From JAHOYW01 sp963664605 (GTDB taxonomy: Bacteria > Verrucomicrobiota > Lentisphaeria > Victivallales > Victivallaceae): a stretch of DNA of 64,000 bases. Below the pieces are notes generated by a model. The model did no database searches. It had not been told where the DNA came from and saw only the letters and a program-made list of their open reading frames with translations. Location of the stretch: the NCBI GenBank assembly GCA_963664605.1, contig OY761536.1:1984001-2048000 (forward strand). The letters run 5' to 3'. Below, piece after piece: positions 26,490 to 33,619 of the stretch (the first letter of the stretch is position 1; every line of letters begins with the position of its first letter). A program made the translations under genes and the position numbers.

Positions 26490-27281
26490 ATGACTGATAA
26501 TTCAAAACAACGTACGATTATGTTTGTTGCAGCGCATCCTGCTGACCCGTTTGACGCGGCTGCCGGAACAATGGCACTTCACGCTAAAGCAGGAGACAAA
26601 GTTGTTGTTGTATCGCTTTCTCCCGCAGCGCGGTCTCATGCACCGACGATCTATGGCGGTGATGTGCAGCCCAATCTGGATGACCGAAAAGAACAGGATC
26701 TTTATGCTGAAACCGTCAAGATTAAGAAAGAGGAATTTAAAAATGCCTGTAAGGCAGTCGGAGCAGAAATGGTTTGTTTTGACTATGTCGATGAACCATT
26801 TATGGTAACAAAAGAAGTTATCAATGAAACTGCCGAGTGTTTTAGGAAATATCGTCCTGATATCCTTGTTACTCACCATGTTACTGAGATGAATCATCAC
26901 GATCATCCGCTCGCGGGAGATGTAGCGCTTCGTGCGGCAATAACAGCATCAAGATGGCTTGAAGGCTCAAGACGCGAGCCTTACCTGATTCCCAAAATTT
27001 ATTTTTACGGCACGCAATTCAGGCCAGCAGCGGTAGCGCACCATGGTGCCATACCGATACCTCCAACGCATATTGTCGATGTCGAATCGACCATGGATGA
27101 AAAAATTGCATCCCTGGCGGCATTTAAAACGCAGGCTTATCTGGGGATGGGCTATGATTCCAAAGAGTATATTGAAACTCGTGTCAGGGGTATAGAAGGT
27201 CATTACGGATTGACTAACGGGCTTAAATACGCAGAGGTATATACTGCTTATAAGCCGTGTATTGTAAACGCTCTGGATTGA
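26490..27281 (+). CDS. PIG-L/LmbE-fold protein, GalB-like variant
   Basis: A 263-aa protein of the PIG-L superfamily. The usual AHPDDE motif reads AAHPADPFD: the metal-binding His and second Asp are kept, but the first Asp, the general base of deacetylases, is Ala. The HxAD form resembles 4-oxalomesaconate hydratase GalB, a PIG-L-fold hydratase. HHVTEMNHHDHPLAG carries further metal ligands. It starts an operon with a pyruvate-aldolase-family enzyme and an oxidoreductase. A hydratase or hydrolase acting on a keto-acid is therefore as likely as N-deacetylation; this is inference. The palindromic operator is about 210 bp upstream. AAGGAG precedes the ATG. Confidence 0.7.
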   Translation: MTDNSKQRTIMFVAAHPADPFDAAAGTMALHAKAGDKVVVVSLSPAARSHAPTIYGGDVQPNLDDRKEQDLYAETVKIKKEEFKNACKAVGAEMVCFDYVDEPFMVTKEVINETAECFRKYRPDILVTHHVTEMNHHDHPLAGDVALRAAITASRWLEGSRREPYLIPKIYFYGTQFRPAAVAHHGAIPIPPTHIVDVESTMDEKIASLAAFKTQAYLGMGYDSKEYIETRVRGIEGHYGLTNGLKYAEVYTAYKPCIVNALD

Positions 27282-27310
27282 GCTTGACTAGAAAATAAGG
27301 AGAAAAAGTT

Positions 27311-28225
27311 ATGTTGACTCGTGAAAATATGAATGGTTTATATGTCCTTGTAGTTACCCCTATGGATGATAAGTTGAGGGTTGATTATGATGGTCATCGT
27401 GAAAATATAAAAAAACTCGTTGACTTAGGTGTTGATGGCGTGATTATTAACGGCACAAATGGTGAGTTTCACACTTGTTCCGATGAAGAACGGGAAAAAT
27501 TGACCCAGATAATGGTTGAAGAAGGCAAGGGCAAGATTATGTGTGTTGCCGGATGTAGTTCCATTAATACCGCTGATGCGATACGCCGAACAAACCGGGC
27601 GGCTGAATTAGGAGCTGATGGTGTTATGAACGTAGTTCCGTATTACCTGCCGCCTTCCAAGCCGGAATGCATACAGTATTTCAGAGATCTTGCCAACGCT
27701 TGTCCTGACATCGGGATTATTATCTATAATAACAAAATGACCACACAGGTTCTTTTCACCGATGACGACTATGTCCAACTGGAAGATACTCCTAATTTTG
27801 TCGGCAGTAAAATGCAGGGTGCTGATATAGCCAGCTATATGAACTGCATGCGTAAAACGACAATGAAGCATTTTCCTCTTGAACAACTTTGGGGAGTTTC
27901 CAATACATTGGGTGGTCCCGGTGTTATGGCAAGTTTTATCTACTCTTGTCCCAAATACATGATGCGGTGGTGGAAGGCGATAAGCGGCGGCGACTTGGCG
28001 ACATCACTGAAAATGCAGAATGAAGTAAATGAACTTCTGCAAGAAGTGGTTCTGCCGCCATTCTTTGCCGGTGCCAGTGAACCGGCTGGTACCAAGGCCT
28101 TTATTGAGGCTACAGGTAATTGGGCTTGCGGTAAAGCAAGAAAACCATTCTTTGAAGTTCCACAGGCAGCAATAGACAAGCAACGCCGGCAGCTTGAAGA
28201 AAAATATCCACAATTTCTTGAATAA
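27311..28225 (+). CDS. DapA/NanA-family class I aldolase
   Basis: A 304-aa member of the dihydrodipicolinate synthase/N-acetylneuraminate lyase superfamily. GTNGEFHTCSDEE matches the GTTGE pyruvate-carboxylate-binding loop. IIIYNN supplies the catalytic Tyr, and NFVGSKMQG the Schiff-base Lys (about residue 169). Members form or cleave bonds to pyruvate; lysine biosynthesis is unlikely here because the context is catabolic and GntR-controlled. A 2-keto-3-deoxy sugar acid or a branched hydroxy-oxo acid are candidate substrates. An AAGGAG-type RBS lies in the 29-bp gap after the PIG-L gene. Confidence 0.85.
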   Translation: MLTRENMNGLYVLVVTPMDDKLRVDYDGHRENIKKLVDLGVDGVIINGTNGEFHTCSDEEREKLTQIMVEEGKGKIMCVAGCSSINTADAIRRTNRAAELGADGVMNVVPYYLPPSKPECIQYFRDLANACPDIGIIIYNNKMTTQVLFTDDDYVQLEDTPNFVGSKMQGADIASYMNCMRKTTMKHFPLEQLWGVSNTLGGPGVMASFIYSCPKYMMRWWKAISGGDLATSLKMQNEVNELLQEVVLPPFFAGASEPAGTKAFIEATGNWACGKARKPFFEVPQAAIDKQRRQLEEKYPQFLE

Positions 28226-28252
28226 GCATATAGAATTATTTGGAAAACTATA

Positions 28253-29260
28253 ATGAATGAAGAAAAACTAAAAGTTCTGGTTTGTGGATGCGGTTCGATA
28301 GGGAAAAGACATATACGAATTGCCAAGCAAAAATTTGCTTGTGAAGTTATCGCTTTCGATCCGCTTGTTGATTGTAGAAATTCTGTAATGTCTGAATTTG
28401 ATATTGAGGTCTTCGCCGACGAGGCGGAGGCCTTCAATACAAAACCGGATATAGTGATAGTTGCCGGTCCTACTTTCGTTCATACTGATACCGCTCAAAA
28501 AGCGATAAATGCCGGAGCGCATGTATTTATTGAAAAACCGATTTCAAATACCCTTAACGGCTTGGATTCCCTTATTAATGAAGCCAAAGAGTTATTTATT
28601 GGCGTTGGCAGTAATATGCGTTTTTATCCGGGACCAGCTCTGCTCAAACAGAATTTGCATAGGCTGGGAAAGATATATTACAGTAAAGCCACTGTAGCTT
28701 TTCACCTGCCGTATATGAGACCAGGTGTAGACTACAGAACTATATACGCTGCCAATAAAAGTCAAGGCGGCGGGGTGATTCTGGATGCTATACACGAAAT
28801 AGATTACCACTTATGGTTTTTCGATCAGCTTGAGGATTTGTCCTGTCAATGTGCCCATATAAGCGAATTGGAGATGGATGTGGAGGATTTTGCTGATATT
28901 TCTTTGACGTTTTCTTCCGGTGTAAAGTCGCATATACATATGGATTATATCACAAGGTGCAGAACCAGAAGCTGTGAAATAGTCGGTGAAAACGGCGTAT
29001 TGTTGTGGCAGGAAAGGGGCAAGCCTGTAGAATGTTCTGTAAAGTTCTATGATGACAAAAAAAAGGCATGGGAAATCCTTTTTGAAAGTGATAATAGTGA
29101 CTATGGTAACTGCTATGTGAAGCAATTCAACAATTTTCTGAATGTTATTGCAGGCGGTAATAGAATTATAGCGAACGGAACAGAAGGTATGCGTTCGCTT
29201 GAAATTGCCTTGCTGGCAAAAGAATCGGCTGAAAAAAATAAAACTTATATAACTTTTTAA
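28253..29260 (+). CDS. Gfo/Idh/MocA-family oxidoreductase
   Basis: A 335-aa NAD(P)-dependent dehydrogenase. The Rossmann N-terminus VLVCGCGSIGKRHIR is the dinucleotide loop. HVFIEKPIS is the EKP motif with the catalytic Lys, and GGVILDAIHEIDYHLW carries the active-site Asp-x-x-x-His region. The family oxidises or epimerises sugars, inositols and sugar acids, and includes LigC of the 4,5-protocatechuate pathway. It probably performs the oxidation step beside the aldolase (27311). The spacing of 27 bp and absence of a promoter indicate the same transcript. Confidence 0.9.
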   Translation: MNEEKLKVLVCGCGSIGKRHIRIAKQKFACEVIAFDPLVDCRNSVMSEFDIEVFADEAEAFNTKPDIVIVAGPTFVHTDTAQKAINAGAHVFIEKPISNTLNGLDSLINEAKELFIGVGSNMRFYPGPALLKQNLHRLGKIYYSKATVAFHLPYMRPGVDYRTIYAANKSQGGGVILDAIHEIDYHLWFFDQLEDLSCQCAHISELEMDVEDFADISLTFSSGVKSHIHMDYITRCRTRSCEIVGENGVLLWQERGKPVECSVKFYDDKKKAWEILFESDNSDYGNCYVKQFNNFLNVIAGGNRIIANGTEGMRSLEIALLAKESAEKNKTYITF

Positions 29261-29278
29261 AATGGATTAATTATATCA

Positions 29279-30289
29279 ATGATATCGAAAGCAAAAACAT
29301 CAATATTACCCTTGGTGCCGGGTATTCTTCTGGCTGCGGCAGTTGCTGTTCCCAGTATAATCATAAATAGCTATTATAAACCGCTTAGTGCTGTTGCGGT
29401 TGCTATTGTCATAGGTCTGATTGTTCGTAATTTAGTGGGCATGCCTCCGGCTTGTCAGGCGGGTAATCAGTTTGCTATTAAAAAAATCTTAAAATTTGCA
29501 ATTATCTTACTTGGTGTTCGACTCAGCTTTTTAGACATAGTCAAAATCGGGGGCAGTTCACTTATAATAACTATATGCTGCATAATTACTTCTCTGGTTT
29601 TGACTCATTATCTGACACGCCTTTTTGGTTTGCCTAAAAGACTTGGGACTTTAATAGGAGTAGGCACTTGTATTTGTGGTAATTCAGCTATTGTGGCGAC
29701 AGCCCCGGCAATTAACGCGGAAGAAGAAGATGTAGCATTTGCGGTAGCTACTATTACGCTATTCGGTATTCTTGCTATATTGACTTTCCCAGTATTGGGG
29801 AATCTGCTTTCAATGACAAATACAGCTTTCGGTACTTGGGCTGGTACTGCAATCAATGACACTTCGGGGGTGGTAACTGCCGGATATATTTTCAGTGATG
29901 AATCGGGTAACGTGGCTACAGTCATAAAACTGATAAGAAATTTATTTATTGCGCCAGTAATTGTTATTATAAGTTATATGTATTCCCGGCAGGATAATGA
30001 TGCAACATCCACAGGCAAAGTTGATTATAAAAAAACATTCCCCTTGTTCGTGTTTGGTTTTGTGCTGATGGCGGTATTAAGAACTTTGGATGTATTTCCT
30101 GATTCAGTAATTTTTATCATCAATAAAACAGCTCTCTACCTGATAGTATTGTGTATTGCCGCGGTAGGGTTGGGAACACATTTTAGCGTTATGAAAAAAA
30201 TCGGACTTAAACCATTTTATGTTGGTTTGATTGTTTCTTTGGTAATGATGATAACAAGTTATTTTTTGATAAAATTATTGTCTTATTGA
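29279..30289 (+). CDS. YeiH/UPF0324-family membrane exporter
   Basis: A 336-aa integral membrane protein with about ten hydrophobic segments. It carries the family signatures KFAIILLGVRLS, GVGTCICGNSAIVATAP and GTWAGTAINDTSGVVTAG. The family (Cons_hypoth698) includes TauZ, proposed to export sulfite or sulfate in sulfonate degradation, and E. coli YeiH. In an operon of oxidoreductases it may export an anionic waste product, possibly sulfite or sulfate; this is suggestive given the sulfatases in the window, but unproven. Confidence 0.88.
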   Translation: MISKAKTSILPLVPGILLAAAVAVPSIIINSYYKPLSAVAVAIVIGLIVRNLVGMPPACQAGNQFAIKKILKFAIILLGVRLSFLDIVKIGGSSLIITICCIITSLVLTHYLTRLFGLPKRLGTLIGVGTCICGNSAIVATAPAINAEEEDVAFAVATITLFGILAILTFPVLGNLLSMTNTAFGTWAGTAINDTSGVVTAGYIFSDESGNVATVIKLIRNLFIAPVIVIISYMYSRQDNDATSTGKVDYKKTFPLFVFGFVLMAVLRTLDVFPDSVIFIINKTALYLIVLCIAAVGLGTHFSVMKKIGLKPFYVGLIVSLVMMITSYFLIKLLSY

Positions 30290-30344
30290 TTTAAAAGATG
30301 CATAAAGTGTATAACAGGTTTAAACAAGAAAAAAGTAAGATATT

Positions 30345-31238
30345 ATGCTGAAACCATTCCAAATAATGTTATTGATTTTCCTGTGGGGGAGTTCGGTGGC
30401 TGTCACGAAAGCGCTTTTATCCGAACTTGATCCTTTTCAGATATCTTTTTATACCCGGATTACAAGTTCACTTGCCCTTGTGGTGATAATCGCTTTTCTC
30501 TGGAAAAAACAATTGTTTAGAACCTGGCGTGCCAAGGATGTTGTCAAGATGTCGGCTTTGGGCATCATCGGAACCGCAGTGCCGTTTATTATGATTACTG
30601 CTGCACTTACCCTGAGCCCGGCAGTTGAAGTGACGATACTTTCCTACTTGTGGCCGGTATTTTTTCTTGTATTCAACCTGCTGATCTTTAAGTCGTCGTT
30701 ATCTAGAATGCAGATGATGTCGCTGGCGTTGGCTGTCGTCGGTGCTTATCTTGTCATAACCAGCGGTAATGGATTTTATTTTCAGAGCTCACTGCTTCCA
30801 GGCTATTCATTATCCGTGTTAGGAGCGGCGGCGATGGGATTTTTTGCGGCGTGTATGAAAAACAACAATTTCAGTGGCATTTCATGTCTGTTGATATTCA
30901 ATTTGGCATCCATCCCATTTTTCGGAGTATTGCTAATGACAAATTCGAGGATAGTCCTTCCCAGTTCTCAGGCTTTGCTTCTGCTCGGGATACTGGGAGT
31001 TTTCATAAACGGCCTGGGATACCTCATTTACTTTACTCTGCTTCGCAAGGAACCGGACATCGCCAATATTATATATCTTATCCCATTTGTCAATCTTCTG
31101 TTTTTAAACGTTTTTTTCAATTTCCAAATCAGCATGTTTTCACTGGTTGGACTAATTATAATTCTTTTATCAATTGTTATTCAAAAAGGACAAACAACAT
31201 GGATATTAGCAAGATGTTCAGCATGGAAGGCAAGGTAG
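30345..31238 (+). CDS. EamA/DMT-family transporter
   Basis: A 297-aa protein with about ten transmembrane helices in two EamA repeats: N-terminal MLLIFLWGSSVAVTKALLSEL and the second repeat LLGILGVFINGLGYLIYFTLL. The drug/metabolite superfamily exports or imports small metabolites; the substrate cannot be predicted. The last 40 bp overlap the start of the SDR gene in another frame, which points to translational coupling. Confidence 0.85.
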   Translation: MLKPFQIMLLIFLWGSSVAVTKALLSELDPFQISFYTRITSSLALVVIIAFLWKKQLFRTWRAKDVVKMSALGIIGTAVPFIMITAALTLSPAVEVTILSYLWPVFFLVFNLLIFKSSLSRMQMMSLALAVVGAYLVITSGNGFYFQSSLLPGYSLSVLGAAAMGFFAACMKNNNFSGISCLLIFNLASIPFFGVLLMTNSRIVLPSSQALLLLGILGVFINGLGYLIYFTLLRKEPDIANIIYLIPFVNLLFLNVFFNFQISMFSLVGLIIILLSIVIQKGQTTWILARCSAWKAR

Positions 31239-31978
31239 CGTTGGTCACTGGCGGCGCCGGGTATCTGGGGTTCCAAATGGCTCTGGCTTTGGCCGAAGCC
31301 GGTGCTAATGTGGTCATCGCCTCCAGAAATATTGACAACTGCCGGAAGAAGGCAGATTACATTTCAAACCATCATAGAGAGGCTTTGGCCTTAAAACTGG
31401 ATATTAGCGACGAGGATAGCGTTAAAGAGTCTTTAAGTGAGATTATTGATAAATTCGGAAGAATTGATATTCTGGTGAATAACGCCGGCGGGTCTGTCGC
31501 CGACAAATTTGAAACCGCTGAATTAAAAGACTATATGGACGTGATGAACCTCAACTGCACCGGTATGTTTCTCTGTTCACAGATTTTTGGACGCTGGATG
31601 AAGGAACATGGCGGCGGCAACATTATCAATATTTCCTCCATGTATGGTTTAGTTGGTGCTGATCAGAAAATATATGAGGGTTCCGACAACCGGCAACCGG
31701 CATCATACGCCATGGCGAAAGGAGGAGTAATCAGTTTTACCCGATTCCTGGCAGTCTACTGGGCTACAGACAATATCAGAGTTAACTGTCTTAGTCCTGG
31801 CGGTTTTATTAGAAATAAAAATCCTGATTTTCAGCAACGTTTTTTTCAACGGGTACCAATGGGCAGAGAAGGTCGAAGTGATGAAATCAAAGGTGCTGTA
31901 GTCTTTCTCGCCTCTGATGCGTCAAGCTACGTTACCGGACACAATCTTGTAGTTGATGGAGGATGGACAGCATGGTAG
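31199..31978 (+). CDS. short-chain dehydrogenase/reductase (SDR)
   Basis: About 259 aa from the ATG at 31199 (MDISKMFSMEGKVALVTGG). The same frame stays open upstream to 30851, but that part lies antisense-free inside the EamA gene and has no SDR similarity. It is a classical SDR: TGGAGYLG cofactor loop, NNAGG, the active-site Ser in NISSMYG, and YAMAKGG with the catalytic Tyr and Lys. The C-terminal FLASDASSYVTGHNLVVDGG is typical of gluconate/sorbitol-type members. Probable role: oxidation or reduction of a sugar acid in the same pathway as 27311 and 28253. Confidence 0.9.
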   Translation: MDISKMFSMEGKVALVTGGAGYLGFQMALALAEAGANVVIASRNIDNCRKKADYISNHHREALALKLDISDEDSVKESLSEIIDKFGRIDILVNNAGGSVADKFETAELKDYMDVMNLNCTGMFLCSQIFGRWMKEHGGGNIINISSMYGLVGADQKIYEGSDNRQPASYAMAKGGVISFTRFLAVYWATDNIRVNCLSPGGFIRNKNPDFQQRFFQRVPMGREGRSDEIKGAVVFLASDASSYVTGHNLVVDGGWTAW

Positions 31979-32043
31979 AAGAGAAGGGTGCGGGCAGCTC
32001 CAGAACAAGAATCAATACGGGGTAGCTTGAGTTCAAGGGAAAT

Positions 32044-32135
32044 AAAAACCGAAAATAAGGTAAATTAAAAGGAATAATCGTAAGCTCAAAATAATCAAGA
32101 AATCGTCAATTTAAACAAATTATGGGATGACAGTG
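32044..32135 (+). repeat. diverged third copy of the arm's small-ORF segment
   Basis: Aligns without gaps to 25885-25976 (and its mirror 22283-22374) with about 78 of 92 bases identical by hand count. The small-ORF frame is interrupted here (TGG in the arms is TAA), while the non-coding 3' half is better conserved than the coding half. Confidence 0.75.
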
Positions 32136-32882
32136 AAACAACTTACAATGAGCTACTCCAATACAAGAGGCGAAAACAAAAAAAATCTTCATAATTATCT
32201 TGAAGCTGCCATTGGCCTGGCTAAGCAAATGCTTGAAATTAAAAATACATATTTCAGTTATGCATACCCGCTCCCGCTTAGAGATATTCTTCGCCATTCT
32301 CAATTTCGTGTGAGCGTACAGTTTGGGGAAAATAATAAACTTCAGGCTGCCTGGGATGGCCAAATACGAGAAAAGGCTATCCGACATAGGACCATAATTC
32401 CCCCCCGGCGTTATGCTTGGAGTATGGACGTCCATATTGGTAATTGCAAAGGTATATCGGTGGTTTTTGCCCCTGATTTTATTCGTGTTGTTTATGCAGA
32501 AAGGTATGAAAAAGAACAAAAATTTGACAATATTATATGGTATCATACTACTAATCCAATATGTTTGGTCGGACTACCAATCATTCAAGTGCTTGACTGC
32601 ATAGCGGACGAGCAAATACGGCCTCCAGTAACTATTAAAAGTTTAATTATTTATCTACTGGAATTGGTAATTCCAGACATGAAACTTGATGAAATTAGCA
32701 TGCCGCGAGGCAAGGTTTTTTATACATGGCAAATGATAGTTCGCTATATCTGTGAAAATTTTCACTACCCCATTGATCGCGACGAAGCAGCGACGAAATT
32801 TAATCTATTTCCTGCTTATATCTCACAATTGTTTCAGAAATACGGCAAAGAAAACTTTAACGCTTACTGTGATTTGTCATGA
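32127..32882 (+). pseudogene. AraC-family regulator lacking the second HTH
   Basis: A 251-aa frame. The C-terminus IVRYICENFHYPIDRDEAAT followed by KFNLFPAYISQLFQKYGKEN is the first helix-turn-helix of an AraC domain, but the protein ends about ten residues later (FNAYCDLS). The second HTH, including the conserved GY.D..YFSR.FK segment, is absent. The likely start is 32127, or the ATG at 32148; neither has a good RBS. The truncation coincides with the start of an unrelated gene fragment (4-bp overlap), so a deletion has probably joined two broken genes. Confidence 0.65.
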
Positions 32883-33523
32883 AGGTTACTGGGATTGTCA
32901 GAGATAATTTGCAAAATATTCAGGGGATGTATTTTAAGAATCCGTTAAATAATCTGACAATGAGAAATAAAATAAGAAGACTTGTGACAAACCTGACGGG
33001 AGTGCTTGCGTATAATTATTCTTCAAAGAGTATTGACTATTACAAACTTAACGAAAAAGTTATTGACGAGTTCGCCTGCCGTGTTGCTATGGTTGGAGCT
33101 TTGGGCGTTCCAACAATATTTGTTTCCGGCGATGATAAAATAAAAGAAAAGGCTGAAGCTATAATTCTGAACATGGTTTCCGCCGTAGTCAAGTGGGGAC
33201 ACGGTATTGAACGTTGTCTGAGCCTTTCACGTCAGGAAGCGTACGAACTCATTCGGAAAGCCGCGGCTGATGCATGTCGCCGCATTCCGGAAATAAAACC
33301 TTATATAATAGAGCCTCCGTACGAACTTGAGATAAGGAATTCTAAAATGACTTGCACAGTAAATTGTTTAGGCGAAGTTAACGACAAAATAGGCATGCCG
33401 ATGGGGGTAATTGTAACCGGAACTATTGAAATTGATCGGGTGGGACAATTTCAGAATATTCGGATTCAAAACAACTGGAACGGACAATTATTTTTTGATA
33501 TTGATAGTTTATTTGCCCAATGA
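32879..33523 (+). pseudogene. M55 D-aminopeptidase (DppA-like) C-terminal fragment
   Basis: Residues 45-150 match M55 peptidases: GVLAYNYSSKSI, then ALGVPTIFVSGDDKIKEKAE and the VVKWGHGIERCLSLS region where VK.G.GR.A is typical. The N-terminal half of the family, with the SxDxEG motif and the His zinc ligands, is missing and is replaced by about 40 unrelated residues. The remaining frame is intact but cannot form the active site. It is the second half of the deletion scar with 32127-32882. Confidence 0.65.
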
Positions 33524-33619
33524 TAATGCTTTTGAATTCAAGGAGTTAAATATTAAAGCCAATAAAACTGTTTCTCTAAAACTTAATACTAACCACAATA
33601 ACAAACTGGAAATATAAAG

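Noticed and set aside
27311..28225. Lysine-biosynthesis DapA
   Set aside because: The context (GntR control, oxidoreductases, exporters) is catabolic, and GTNGE replaces the usual GTTGE.
30851..31198. Upstream extension of the SDR reading frame
   Set aside because: This part lies within the EamA gene, shows no SDR similarity, and the ATG at 31199 is directly followed by the SDR N-terminus.
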